From the NCBI GenBank assembly GCA_008081395.1, contig VMCJ01000029.1:1-43876 (forward strand): a DNA stretch of 43,876 nucleotides, given 5' to 3'. Under the pieces are notes generated by a model that saw nothing but the letters and a program-made list of their open reading frames with translations, made no database searches and was not told where the DNA came from. Every line of letters starts with the position of its first letter. Position 1 is the stretch's first letter. Positions 1-8,203 of the stretch are shown here, piece by piece. The position numbers and the translations under genes were made by a program. This DNA comes from Rhodospirillales bacterium (GTDB lineage Bacteria > Pseudomonadota > Alphaproteobacteria > Bin95).

Positions 1-1137
1 ATTCAAGAAGGCGTAGCTTCCTTAGGTGGTTATGCTGAAGTTTTCCAAAGGAATGTTTTAGCGTCTGGCGTTGTACCGCAGATTTCCATGGTTATGGGAC
101 CTTGCGCAGGCGGTGCCGTTTACTCTCCTGCGATGACTGACTTCATCTTCATGGTAAAAGACACTTCTTATATGTTCGTGACAGGCCCAGATGTTGTAAA
201 AACTGTGACGAATGAAACCGTTACTCATGAAGAACTAGGTGGGGCCGTAACGCACTCTTCCAAATCAGGTGTTGCGGATCTAGCTTTCGAGAACGATATC
301 GAAGCACTACTCGAACTTAGACGATTTATTGACTTTTTGCCTTCTTCCAATCGTGAAAAGGCTCCATCTAGAGTAACTTCCGATCCTGCAGACCGGAAAG
401 AAATGTCACTCGACAGTCTCATTCCGCCAAATCCAAACAAACCCTATGACATAAAGGAATTGATTGAGAAGGTAGTAGACGAACGAGAATTTTTTGAGAT
501 CCAGCCTGACTTTGCTGGCAATATCGTAATTGGCCTAGCTCGTATGGAAGGGGAAACTGTTGGCATAGTGGCTAACCAACCAATGGTTCTAGCTGGTTGC
601 TTAGATATAGACAGTGCTCGTAAGGCAGGCAGATTTGTTCGGTTTTTAGATGCATTCAATATCCCAATTGTTACTTTTGTTGATGTTCCCGGCTTTCTTC
701 CAGGGACACGACAGGAATACGGCGGCATCATCAAGCATGGTGCAAAGCTTTTATTTGCTTACGCAGAAGCAACCGTTCCAAAGGTTACCGTAATAACAAG
801 AAAAGCCTATGGGGGCGCTTACGATGTAATGTCATCGAAGCATCTACGTGGTGACGTTAATTATGCATGGCCACAGGCAGAAATTGCCGTAATGGGAGCA
901 AAAGGGGCGGTCGAAATTATATTTCGCGAAGATATCGGTGATGAAGAGAAAATAGCAAAGCGAACCCAAGAATATTCAGATGCCTTTGCTAACCCGTTTG
1001 TTGCTGCCAGAAGAGGCTATATCGATGACGTGATCCGACCTCACAACACCAGGTCTCGAATATGTAAATCACTCAAGATGCTGCGAAACAAACAACTCCA
1101 AAACCCCTGGAAAAAGCACGATAACATCCCTCTATGA
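1..1137 (+). CDS. pccB: propionyl-CoA carboxylase beta chain, 5'-truncated by window edge
   Basis: Carboxyltransferase subunit of biotin-dependent propionyl-CoA carboxylase, which makes methylmalonyl-CoA from propionyl-CoA in the cytoplasm together with the biotinylated alpha subunit. The frame is open from base 1, so the ORF-track start at 88 is internal; the upstream residues [18 protein letters not shown] fit the family. The acyl-CoA-binding [15 protein letters not shown] segment and the second-half motifs [18 protein letters not shown] and [15 protein letters not shown] are present, as in full-length carboxyltransferases of about 510 residues. Some 130 N-terminal residues therefore lie outside the window. 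No alpha subunit (pccA) follows; the next gene is convergent. An inverted repeat that may act as a terminator lies about 125 bases downstream. Family assignment is secure; preference for propionyl-CoA over other acyl-CoAs is inferred from overall similarity. Confidence 0.95.
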   Translation: MQEGVASLGGYAEVFQRNVLASGVVPQISMVMGPCAGGAVYSPAMTDFIFMVKDTSYMFVTGPDVVKTVTNETVTHEELGGAVTHSSKSGVADLAFENDIEALLELRRFIDFLPSSNREKAPSRVTSDPADRKEMSLDSLIPPNPNKPYDIKELIEKVVDEREFFEIQPDFAGNIVIGLARMEGETVGIVANQPMVLAGCLDIDSARKAGRFVRFLDAFNIPIVTFVDVPGFLPGTRQEYGGIIKHGAKLLFAYAEATVPKVTVITRKAYGGAYDVMSSKHLRGDVNYAWPQAEIAVMGAKGAVEIIFREDIGDEEKIAKRTQEYSDAFANPFVAARRGYIDDVIRPHNTRSRICKSLKMLRNKQLQNPWKKHDNIPL

Positions 1138-1260
1138 GCTACCTAACACATCAGGACTTCAAAGTGTTTGTAACCAGAAATTGTGATCGCAAGAGCCAGT
1201 ACCTATAAACCGGCAGACATAATAGAGATATGGCACCCCATATTCTTGCAAGTATTTACC

Positions 1261-1292
1261 TTAACGCTCCCAAGAGAGCATGGGAGCGTTAA
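1261..1292. terminator. 12-bp perfect inverted repeat between convergent pccB and ilvE
   Basis: TTAACGCTCCCA and TGGGAGCGTTAA form a perfect 12-bp stem around an 8-base loop. It lies between the ends of two converging genes, the usual place for a bidirectional terminator. Neither side has a long uninterrupted T run, so intrinsic termination is plausible but not certain. Confidence 0.65.
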
Positions 1293-1301
1293 GCCAAAGG
1301 T

Positions 1302-2195
1302 TTAATCGTCCTTTGGAGGACTTCTCACCAAACTTTCGTAGTCAGCTAACAACGTTTCAGTAATTTGGGCTGGTATGAAACGATGCTGGTCTATTTCGCC
1401 AACAGGGGTTACTTCAGCTGCCGTTCCTGTCACAAAGCACTCAGTAAAATCAGCAAGCTCATGAGGCTCTATATGCCTTTCGATGACCTTAATACCCCGC
1501 TTTTCAGCCAATGAAATGACTGTCTGCCGAGTAATTCCATTCAAAAAACAGTCCGGTGTCGGAGTATGAATTTCTCCGTCTTTAATTAAGAAAATGTTAG
1601 CGCCAGTTCCTTCAGATACGAACCCTCGCCAATCTAAGAAAAGAGCGTCTTGATAACCTTCAGCCTCAACTGCATGCTTTGACATTGTGCAGATCATGTA
1701 GAGACCTGCAGCTTTGCTATCGACAGGGGCACACAAAGGATCTGGGCGGCGCCAAGGTCCAGTTTTCATGCGGATACCTTTGGCTCGCATTTCAGGAGAA
1801 AAGTATGAAGGCCACTCCCAAGCAGCAATTGCCACATGAATTTTACTTCCTTGTGCCGAAACACCCATCAGCTCAGCACCGCGCCAGGCAATTGGCCGCA
1901 CATACCCGTCAATTATGTTATTGGCGCGCAATACCTCATACTTAGCTGTTTCCAGCTCATCCACTGAATATGGAATTTTAAAATCCAAAATTCGAGCGGA
2001 GTTATGTAAGCGCTCTGAATGGGCACGACTCCGAAATATATTGCCTCCGTATGATCTCTCGCCCTCGAAAACTGAACTTGCATAATGCAAACCATGAGTT
2101 AGCACATGCAGCTTAGCATCCCGCCAAGGGATCATTTTGCCATCTAACCAAATGGCACCATCACGATCATCAAATGAGAGAATATCTTCGGCCAT
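1302..2195 (-). CDS. ilvE: branched-chain amino acid aminotransferase
   Basis: PLP-dependent class IV aminotransferase catalysing the last step of valine, leucine and isoleucine synthesis and the first step of their breakdown. At 297 residues it has the normal family length. The N-terminal LHVLTHGLHYASSVFEGER block, the probable PLP lysine K161 in DSKAAGLYM, the VSEGTGANIF segment near residue 193 and FLNGITRQTV near 217 are all recognisable. The ATG at 2195 is preceded by AAGG about ten bases upstream. It is a single gene convergent with pccB and divergent from gcrA. Branched-chain breakdown yields propionyl-CoA, so its position beside pccB makes metabolic sense, although opposite strands rule out an operon. 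D-amino-acid aminotransferases are the nearest alternative, but the sequence clearly follows the IlvE pattern. Confidence 0.95.
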   Translation of the reverse strand: MAEDILSFDDRDGAIWLDGKMIPWRDAKLHVLTHGLHYASSVFEGERSYGGNIFRSRAHSERLHNSARILDFKIPYSVDELETAKYEVLRANNIIDGYVRPIAWRGAELMGVSAQGSKIHVAIAAWEWPSYFSPEMRAKGIRMKTGPWRRPDPLCAPVDSKAAGLYMICTMSKHAVEAEGYQDALFLDWRGFVSEGTGANIFLIKDGEIHTPTPDCFLNGITRQTVISLAEKRGIKVIERHIEPHELADFTECFVTGTAAEVTPVGEIDQHRFIPAQITETLLADYESLVRSPPKDD

Positions 2196-2371
2196 CGAAA
2201 TTTTTACCTTAAAAAAAATAAATGGATTGTCGCGGATGACTTTAAGCCAAGCCGAGTTTCAGGTATAGCATAGAAACTTGGTGTTTTCTCGCACCTAAAA
2301 TAATTTTTAAACCAAGTGAAATTGCTATCTGCCTGGCGACCAAATCGCTCATAGAACTAGCTTAGTCAAGT

Positions 2372-2376
2372 GAGTC
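2372..2376. promoter_or_regulatory. GANTC site upstream of gcrA
   Basis: GAGTC lies about 46 bases before the gcrA start. GANTC is the methylation site of the alphaproteobacterial CcrM methyltransferase, and GcrA acts at promoters carrying such sites. One site could easily occur by chance, so autoregulation is only a suggestion. Confidence 0.25.
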
Positions 2377-2421
2377 GCCTAAGTCGTTAGGTGTCGGTTC
2401 AGTTGAAAGGATATACTCAAA

Positions 2422-2901
2422 ATGAGTTGGACGCCTGAACGTATCAAAGAGTTGGAAAAGCTTTGGGCTGAAGGCTTGAGCACTGCAGAGATTGGACGCA
2501 GGCTCGGTGTGTCAAAGAACGCTGTTGTTGGAAAAGCTCACCGCCTCTCGCTACCTGGACGACAATCCCCAATTGACCGCAAGCGACGCACAACAGCCCG
2601 CCGGGTGACGCCTCGTGCTAAACCAGCTTCAAAGGCAAACAAAACAGAATCGTCAACTGCCCACAAACCAAGAGAGAGTGTAAAAACTCCACCCCCACCA
2701 CCCCCTCGTCGTAAAACATACAATCACAAGGGGCCCTCGTGTCAGTGGCCTTTCGGCGATCCCAAACTTCCAGGTTTCCATTTTTGTGGAGCACCATCAG
2801 AGCCAGGCAAACCATATTGCCCACAGCACTGTGCTATTGCCTATAATAGGGTGAGTGCGTCCCAAGCCGATGCAGAAGCCAATAAAGCAGCGGCTGGTTA
2901 A
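2422..2901 (+). CDS. gcrA: GcrA family cell cycle regulator
   Basis: Alphaproteobacterial transcriptional regulator that binds sigma-70 RNA polymerase and, in Caulobacter, activates promoters carrying methylated GANTC sites during S phase. Residues 1-45 form the conserved DNA-binding helix-turn-helix, beginning MSWTPERIKELEKLW and continuing STAEIGRRLGVSKNAVVGKAHRL. Residues 46-103 are a basic, proline-rich linker with a run of seven prolines. The C-terminal domain shows the family's CQWPFGDP block with four cysteines at 107, 122, 133 and 137. At 159 residues the length is normal. It is monocistronic, flanked by ilvE (divergent) and a convergent cytochrome c gene. It is the only recognisable transcription factor in the window and the main phylogenetic marker, as the family is essentially restricted to Alphaproteobacteria. 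Confidence 0.95.
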   Translation: MSWTPERIKELEKLWAEGLSTAEIGRRLGVSKNAVVGKAHRLSLPGRQSPIDRKRRTTARRVTPRAKPASKANKTESSTAHKPRESVKTPPPPPPRRKTYNHKGPSCQWPFGDPKLPGFHFCGAPSEPGKPYCPQHCAIAYNRVSASQADAEANKAAAG

Positions 2902-2969
2902 TGAATTAACTAAATTTCGCTATAATATTGGCAGGTCTGAAATCACCTTTAAGAGTTGTTTGCACAAAC

Positions 2970-3422
2970 CTAAAGAGTTTTTAGATAAGCAATCAAAGCA
3001 GTTCGAGATTTCTTGAACCTCACTTGGATATTTTTATTTAAACCAGGAAAAGATCCCTGCGGATCTCTCAACAGCTTTTCCAGGGAAGTTTCATTCCAAG
3101 TTCCATCCATGCCATTTAAAGCTGTTGAATGCTTAGGCCATGATGTAGCACCAACTTCTCGACCAAATATTCCAGACAAGTGTGGGCCATAGACATTGTC
3201 ACGCCCAGCTGTCCTAGCATGGCAAGTACTGCATCGCTGACTAAAGACAAATTCTCCAACCACGAGCGGGTCACTCGTGTCTCTACGTGCTCCTTCTGTA
3301 ATCCCGTAGTCACGCGGTGAGGCGCTATCTGCTTGCGCTAATACATCTATAGTTTGCAAGGTGATGAAAGACCAAACAAACACTGCCAGCGCAATCAATA
3401 AACTTAGTCTTTGGCAAGACAT
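2970..3422 (-). CDS. c-type cytochrome, class I, lacking the usual axial Met
   Basis: Small exported haem protein, probably an electron carrier in the periplasm. A signal peptide or N-terminal membrane anchor spans residues 1-30 (hydrophobic LLIALAVFVWSFITL, then VLAQADS). The haem-binding CSTCH is at residues 64-68. The region resembles mitochondrial-type cytochrome c: YGPHLSGIFGREVG, then GTWNETSLEKLLRDP, and the C-terminal helix RTALIAYLKTL. Where family members have PGTKM, with Met as the sixth iron ligand, this protein has PGLNKN at 126-131. The only methionine in the mature protein is M105, away from that position. The haem may therefore be five-coordinate or have another ligand. The gene stands alone and converges with gcrA. 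Confidence 0.85.
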   Translation of the reverse strand: MSCQRLSLLIALAVFVWSFITLQTIDVLAQADSASPRDYGITEGARRDTSDPLVVGEFVFSQRCSTCHARTAGRDNVYGPHLSGIFGREVGATSWPKHSTALNGMDGTWNETSLEKLLRDPQGSFPGLNKNIQVRFKKSRTALIAYLKTL

Positions 3423-3500
3423 GAGTTCCGCCCCCTTTGTTTAGTCTAAGTGGAACACCTTGATTAACAGTCAGAACTTAATGGTTTTATGGCTGTGGGC

Positions 3501-4730
3501 TCAATCAATTATTGCTTGATTTACCAAAGACCTAAGTTCACGACGAATTGGATATGACGAGGATGGCAGGAGTTGCGTAAGGAACACAACAACTAAACCT
3601 TCTTTGCGATCTACCCAAAAAGCCGTTGACGCAACTCCACCCCAAGCAAACTCTCCCTCAGAACATAAGGCCTTTGATTTAGCTGCATCTACTACAACCG
3701 AGCCTCCAAGACTAAAACCGATACCGTCATAGCTAGTTTCACTAAAAATCGGTTGTCCCATACTTGTGAGGTCAGCTCCTCCAGGCAAGTGATTCCGCAT
3801 CATGTATTCGGCTGTCTTCCTGCCCAAGATGGAGGACCCGTTCGATGCTCCAAGACATCTCAACATTTCTGCGAACTTAAAATAATCTGCAGCAGTTGAA
3901 ACGAGTCCACCACCACCCGACTCCAACGTTACAGGCTTGACCCAAGTTGACTGATCATTAGGCGGATCAACAGAAAGATAGGAGCTATCATCCTGTCGCT
4001 GGAAAAGCTCAGTTAAGCGATCAATTTTTGAATGCGGCAAATTGAAACTCGTGTCATCCATGCCAAGTGGTTCAAAGATGCGTTCCGATAAAACCTTACC
4101 AAGAGGTTTTCCCGCCACCACTTCGACAAGCCTGCCAAGTACATCAGTTGAGACCGAATATTCCCAACGAGTCCCAGGGCGCCAGCGCAGCGGCATTGAC
4201 GCACAAAGCTTTGTCATAGCCTCCAAAGAGCCTGAATTTCGGCTCCCAGAAAAATCTACGCCGGCTGCTTGATAGGCATCGCCAACAGGGCCAGATGACC
4301 TATTCCCATAAATCAAACCAGAGGTATGGGTCATCAAATGCCAAATTTTCATCTCATCGCCAATGGCTTCAGTTTTCATTTCCTCGCCCTCACCTTCCAA
4401 CCAAAGGCGAGCCTTGCCAAACTCAGGGAGAAAACGTGAAACCGGATCGTCAAGCTGAAACCTTCCCTCCTCGAAGAGATTCATTGCCGCAACAGAAACA
4501 ATTGGCTTCGTCATGGAATAAATTCGAAAAATATCGCTTTTGGCTATTGGCCGGCGATGTATCTCTTCTGCAACCCCCCTTCCTTCCCAGAAAACAATCT
4601 CGCCATGCCGGGCCACCAGCGTCATACAACCTGGAAGTTTTCCACTATCAACGTAGCCCTCCATCCAGGGCCCCAGTCGCGCCAAACGCTCGTCTGACAT
4701 ACCGACTGCACTAGGATTAGTAAGATCCAT
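3501..4730 (-). CDS. serine hydrolase, beta-lactamase/EstB-like family
   Basis: Serine beta-lactamase-fold hydrolase, most likely an esterase of the EstB type and not an antibiotic-resistance enzyme. Using the ATG at 4730 it has 409 residues, with the nucleophile motif SMTK at 72-75, a tyrosine motif YSVSTDVLG from Y191, HTSG near 135, and WGGVASTAFW from 363 in place of the KTG motif; WGG is typical of EstB-like esterases. No signal peptide is seen, suggesting a cytoplasmic role. The ORF track starts at a TTG (4739) that overlaps the stop of the upstream aldolase gene by four bases (TTGA); the ATG five bases after that stop is equally possible, and neither has a strong ribosome binding site. 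It is probably co-transcribed with the aldolase. The substrate is unknown; ester or lactone hydrolysis is likely. Confidence 0.85.
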   Translation of the reverse strand: MDLTNPSAVGMSDERLARLGPWMEGYVDSGKLPGCMTLVARHGEIVFWEGRGVAEEIHRRPIAKSDIFRIYSMTKPIVSVAAMNLFEEGRFQLDDPVSRFLPEFGKARLWLEGEGEEMKTEAIGDEMKIWHLMTHTSGLIYGNRSSGPVGDAYQAAGVDFSGSRNSGSLEAMTKLCASMPLRWRPGTRWEYSVSTDVLGRLVEVVAGKPLGKVLSERIFEPLGMDDTSFNLPHSKIDRLTELFQRQDDSSYLSVDPPNDQSTWVKPVTLESGGGGLVSTAADYFKFAEMLRCLGASNGSSILGRKTAEYMMRNHLPGGADLTSMGQPIFSETSYDGIGFSLGGSVVVDAAKSKALCSEGEFAWGGVASTAFWVDRKEGLVVVFLTQLLPSSSYPIRRELRSLVNQAIID

Positions 4731-4735
4731 TAATT

Positions 4736-5512
4736 TCAATTCCGATATGAGGGATCGATTTTATCAAGCTTTCGCATTAGAGCAGCAAACTCCAGATCAC
4801 CCTTAGGCTTATCCGTAGCTGAATGCTCAAGTTCTTCCCTACTTTTTGTAGCAACATTCCCAGAAAGGATACGCACCTTACCCGCCGCCTGCGCATCAAT
4901 CTGAACCTGGCACGCCCGCTCCAGCCTATAGAGGTTCAAAAACGCTTCCGGCACAGTTCGACCGACTGTCAGGAGGCCATGATTGCGAAGTATCATCGCC
5001 TTAGAGTCACCAAGCGCGTCAAGCAGACGGTCTCTTTCATCCAAATATAAACTGACTCCCTCGTAATCATGGTATGCGATATCACCAAAGAATTGGGTTG
5101 AAGTCATGGAGATAGGCATAAGGCCTTCTTCCAACGCCGCCACTGCCATACCTGCTCGAGTATGAGTATGCATCACCACCCTATTTCTATCAGTCTTTGC
5201 CATGTGGATAGCTGAATGGATAACAAAACCAGCATAGTTTACCCCATACTGGCTTTCTCCAACGGCATTGCCCTCAAGATCTATCTTTACGAGGTTTGAT
5301 GCAGTTACCTCGTCATAATTTAAACCGTATGGATTAATCAAAAAGTGATGATCAGGCCCTGGCACGCGCGCTGTTAGGTGCCCGTAAATCAATTCAGTCC
5401 AACCGAAGTGATCAACTAGGCGATAAGCCGCTGCAAGTTGAACTCGAAGTTCCCATTCAGCTTCGCTAGCATCAAGATCATAAGCAGAACGAAATTTAGC
5501 CATACCATCCAT
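4736..5512 (-). CDS. class II aldolase/adducin family protein
   Basis: Cytoplasmic zinc-dependent enzyme of the fuculose-phosphate aldolase/adducin fold. Residues 20-230 cover the domain. Metal-binding histidines H115 and H117 lie in the HTHTRAG motif and a third in RNHGLLTVG near residue 174; an E/Y-rich DYEGV segment lies between them. The substrate-phosphate pocket is not clearly conserved, so the enzyme may act on a non-phosphorylated substrate, as many members with the NPYGLNYDEVTASNLV block do. The ATG at 5512 follows GGGGG by seven bases and is preferred over the TTG at 5515 used in the track. It heads a two-gene unit with the serine hydrolase and diverges from a DUF1330/enolase-superfamily pair across 128 bases. 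Exact reaction not predictable. Confidence 0.88.
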   Translation of the reverse strand: MDGMAKFRSAYDLDASEAEWELRVQLAAAYRLVDHFGWTELIYGHLTARVPGPDHHFLINPYGLNYDEVTASNLVKIDLEGNAVGESQYGVNYAGFVIHSAIHMAKTDRNRVVMHTHTRAGMAVAALEEGLMPISMTSTQFFGDIAYHDYEGVSLYLDERDRLLDALGDSKAMILRNHGLLTVGRTVPEAFLNLYRLERACQVQIDAQAAGKVRILSGNVATKSREELEHSATDKPKGDLEFAALMRKLDKIDPSYRN

Positions 5513-5643
5513 CAAACATCCCCTTTTGTTTTAATCTGCAAGCATCTCTCACTGAGATTTGGTGCTGAAAGGCTCTTCCCCTCGAATGCGGCAGGAGTCA
5601 TCATAACCCTTAAAGTAATTCGGATAGTCTAAGGAAAACCTCA

Positions 5644-5931
5644 ATGCCTGCCTACATAGTTGTGAGAGTAGATGTTACTGACCCTGAAAAATTTAAAAAA
5701 TATCAAGCCCTCACTCCAAATGCCATTGCTGCAAATGGAGGAAGATTCATAGCTCGAGGTGGAAAAACGGTAACTTTAGAGGGAGACGAGGAAACGCGTC
5801 GTATAGTTTTACTTGAGTTTGAAGATGTCGAGGCTGCTGAAGCTTTTTGGCATTCTCCAGAATACGCTGAGGCCAAAGCAGCGCGGGAAAATGCTGCTGA
5901 CTTCCAAGCCTTTATTGTTGAAGGAATATAA
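5644..5931 (+). CDS. DUF1330 family protein
   Basis: Small cytoplasmic protein of 95 residues covering a single DUF1330 domain, a dimeric alpha-beta barrel (ferredoxin-like) fold. Visible family features are the opening AYIVVRVDVTDPEKFKKY, the central GGRFIARGG, and the FEDVEAAEAFWHSPEYAEAK block. The molecular role of the family is not established; members often sit beside catabolic enzymes. The ATG follows AAGGAAAA at suitable spacing. Five bases separate its stop from the enolase-superfamily gene, so the two are almost certainly co-transcribed. It could act as an isomerase-like helper to that enzyme, but nothing in the sequence proves this. Confidence 0.88.
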   Translation: MPAYIVVRVDVTDPEKFKKYQALTPNAIAANGGRFIARGGKTVTLEGDEETRRIVLLEFEDVEAAEAFWHSPEYAEAKAARENAADFQAFIVEGI

Positions 5932-5936
5932 AAAGC

Positions 5937-7028
5937 ATGGGCGACCTTACTATCAAAGATCTCCGCATTACCTTACTTACAGTTCCTTATGTTGAGCAGC
6001 CCGCATTCCAAGCCGGCTACAATAAACCAAGAGACATACTTGTTTGCGAAATTGAAACTGCTGCAGGTCATGTAGGCCTCGGTTATCAGCTGTATCTGCG
6101 AGAAGGAATGCGGACGACCCGGTCAGCGATAAAAGAAATGCATGAGCGACAAGTTATTGGTCGCGATGCGACTGAAGTAGAGGGAATTTGGAGAGATCTC
6201 TACAAATCATCATTGGCTGATGGCCGTGGCGGTGCTCCTGTCCTAGCATTATCTGCGATCGACGTTGCGCTTTGGGATATTGTCGGCCAAGCGGCAGGTC
6301 TACCTCTTCACAGACTCTGGGGACATGTTCAGCCTAAGATCAAGGCATATGGTTCCGGTGTATGGCGAGGAATGACAAGAGAGGGAATGATTGAAAAAGC
6401 GCTTCGATTTAAGAGCGAAGGATTTTCCGCGATAAAAATGCAAATTGGGCATAATTGGGGTGATAGAGAGGATGTAGAGAATGTACGCCAAGTCAGATCA
6501 GCCATAGGTGATGACATTGACATTATGGTTGATGCAAACATGGCTTATACGGCAGACCATGCAATTCTTATGGGTAAAAAAATACAAGAATACGGCGTGT
6601 ACTGGCTAGAAGAACCTGTGGTTCCAGACGATTTTGAAGGATATTTTCGTATAGCAAATGCTCTTGATACTCGTGTTGTGGGAGGCGAAAGCCATTTTAC
6701 CCGCTTTGATCTCAAGCCATTTTTCCAGAACCCGGTTTGTCCAATCCTACAGCCCGATGTTATCAGAGGAGGCCTAACTGAACTACGCAAGATCGCCACT
6801 ATAGCTGACACTTTTGGGTTAAAGATTGCTCCGCATCTATATCCGGAACTGATGATTCATCTTATGGCATCAATTCCAAACCCAGAAATAATCGAGGACA
6901 TGGGCTTATTGTCGGATATTTGGGTGGATTGGGCGAAGCCTGTAAATGGTATAATCACCGCCCCAGAAGCCCCAGGCCATGGTCTAAAAATAAAACCAGA
7001 AATTATGCGTGATTTTCAGGTGGAGTAA
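5937..7028 (+). CDS. mandelate racemase/muconate lactonizing enzyme family protein
   Basis: Enolase-superfamily enzyme (363 residues) that abstracts a proton alpha to a carboxylate, giving racemisation, dehydration or cycloisomerisation. The N-terminal capping domain spans about 1-125 and the TIM barrel about 140-350. Metal ligands are visible as Asp in VDANMAY (near 201), Glu in WLEEPV (near 227) and Glu in GGESHF (near 252); the barrel His is in APHLYPE (near 302). The usual catalytic KxK on the second strand reads IKMQIG, so the second Lys is Gln. This departs from the mandelate racemase pattern and suggests a one-base (Lys or His) mechanism, such as acid-sugar dehydration. It follows the DUF1330 gene by five bases. 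Substrate unknown. Confidence 0.88.
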   Translation: MGDLTIKDLRITLLTVPYVEQPAFQAGYNKPRDILVCEIETAAGHVGLGYQLYLREGMRTTRSAIKEMHERQVIGRDATEVEGIWRDLYKSSLADGRGGAPVLALSAIDVALWDIVGQAAGLPLHRLWGHVQPKIKAYGSGVWRGMTREGMIEKALRFKSEGFSAIKMQIGHNWGDREDVENVRQVRSAIGDDIDIMVDANMAYTADHAILMGKKIQEYGVYWLEEPVVPDDFEGYFRIANALDTRVVGGESHFTRFDLKPFFQNPVCPILQPDVIRGGLTELRKIATIADTFGLKIAPHLYPELMIHLMASIPNPEIIEDMGLLSDIWVDWAKPVNGIITAPEAPGHGLKIKPEIMRDFQVE

Positions 7029-7034
7029 TCGTCT

Positions 7035-7106
7035 ATCCATCATAAAAAATGGATGTCTGTGTGTCTGCTGTTCTTTAATTTTGAGGCAAAAATAAACAGC
7101 AGACAC
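7035..7106. terminator. two inverted repeats between convergent genes
   Basis: Two stems lie in the 96-base gap between converging genes. ATCCAT/ATGGAT (7035-7040 and 7049-7054) encloses an A-rich loop. GTGTCTGCTGTT/AACAGCAGACAC (7061-7072 and 7095-7106) is a perfect 12-bp repeat with a 22-base spacer. A bidirectional terminator is the simplest reading, but the wide spacer of the second repeat is unusual for one. Confidence 0.5.
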
Positions 7107-7124
7107 CTCTGTTATAACAACACA

Positions 7125-7997
7125 CTAGAAATCTGTTTCCATCGCGGCTTCTTTGTCCATCGCCCATTCCTGGAGAGAAGCGTCATAAACTGCCGCAGCA
7201 GGGCGCCCTATTAGAGCTTGAGCAAAGGCGACTTGCGACGCCGCAATACCTCCCCCACAGTAAATCACCAGGCGCTTCTCCTCTGTAGCTCCAACAGAAT
7301 CAAACGCCATCGCGATCTCACCTGCCGGGCGAAATGCAAAGGTATGTCGATCCAGTAAAGCCGCCGCGGGAACATTTACACTACTAGCAATTCGTCCGGG
7401 GCGTCCGTAATGCGCTCCACCTTCTCCGGAATGTTGCTCAGGGGATAGAGCATTTACGATAATGCTTTCACTATCCGATCGAGCGTCTTCCACAGTGTTT
7501 TGATCAACAAAAATGCCTTCGCGGAATTTCGGCGTAAACGTTGCTTCAGGATATCTTGAAGGTTGATTTGAGGTAGGCCGCCCCTCTGAAGACCACTTGT
7601 GCCAGCCACCATCTAGCACAGCCACATTATCAAACCCAAAGGCCTTGAACATCAGCCAAAGCCTAGGAGCCCAAGACATTGACCCTCCAGAATAAACAAC
7701 AACTACATTTTCATCGCCAACACCAAGTTTTCCGATATTAGTAGCAAATCGTTCGGCCGATGGAAGAGTGAAGCGAAGTGCACTTTCTGCGTCTGAAAGG
7801 TCTTCTATCAGATCGGCAAACATAGCACCTGGAATATGACCAGCCCCATAGTCACCTCTTCCTGACTCCATTCGCATTCGATTGTCAGAGGTAGGATGCA
7901 AATAAACAGTTGCATCTAAAATACGAAGCGCTGGGTGTTCCAAGTGCGTTTCTAACCATTCCGTAGAAACCAGCTGACCAGGAAGTTTTAAAACCAT
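7125..7997 (-). CDS. sulfurtransferase (3-mercaptopyruvate/thiosulfate type)
   Basis: Two-domain rhodanese-family enzyme (290 residues) that moves sulfane sulfur from 3-mercaptopyruvate or thiosulfate to a thiol or cyanide acceptor. Both rhodanese domains are present, about residues 8-130 and 160-285. The active-site cysteine is C247 in CGGGIAAS, closer to the CGSGVTA loop of mercaptopyruvate sulfurtransferase (SseA) than to the longer basic loop of thiosulfate-specific rhodaneses. Other conserved blocks are GHIPGAMFADL, VVVYSGGSMSWAPRLW and VLDGGWHKW. The gene stands alone, converging with the enolase-superfamily gene and diverging from the DMT transporter across 206 bases. It fits general cysteine catabolism or sulfur trafficking. 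The choice between mercaptopyruvate and thiosulfate as donor is inferred from the loop only. Confidence 0.9.
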   Translation of the reverse strand: MVLKLPGQLVSTEWLETHLEHPALRILDATVYLHPTSDNRMRMESGRGDYGAGHIPGAMFADLIEDLSDAESALRFTLPSAERFATNIGKLGVGDENVVVVYSGGSMSWAPRLWLMFKAFGFDNVAVLDGGWHKWSSEGRPTSNQPSRYPEATFTPKFREGIFVDQNTVEDARSDSESIIVNALSPEQHSGEGGAHYGRPGRIASSVNVPAAALLDRHTFAFRPAGEIAMAFDSVGATEEKRLVIYCGGGIAASQVAFAQALIGRPAAAVYDASLQEWAMDKEAAMETDF

Positions 7998-8203
7998 TGA
8001 AGTTTGCTTTCATGTAAAGAGATACCGAGAGTAGGGTATCTAATTTTTCTAAATCAAAAAACACGCACTTTTCATAAACATAAAAATTCAGCAACAGCAC
8101 TAAGCCCTACCGGAAATGAAAACGTTAGAAATCCAACAATAGATCCATCGCTTAGATGAGCTGAAATGTTATAATCAAATGTTCAAGTTGGAGAGCCTTG
8201 ATA

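Noticed and set aside
4295-4714. 139-residue plus-strand ORF
   Set aside because: Antisense to the serine hydrolase, which has clear catalytic motifs in its own frame.
3501-4730. Antibiotic-resistance class C beta-lactamase
   Set aside because: No signal peptide, YSV in place of YxN and WGG in place of KTG point to an EstB-like esterase.
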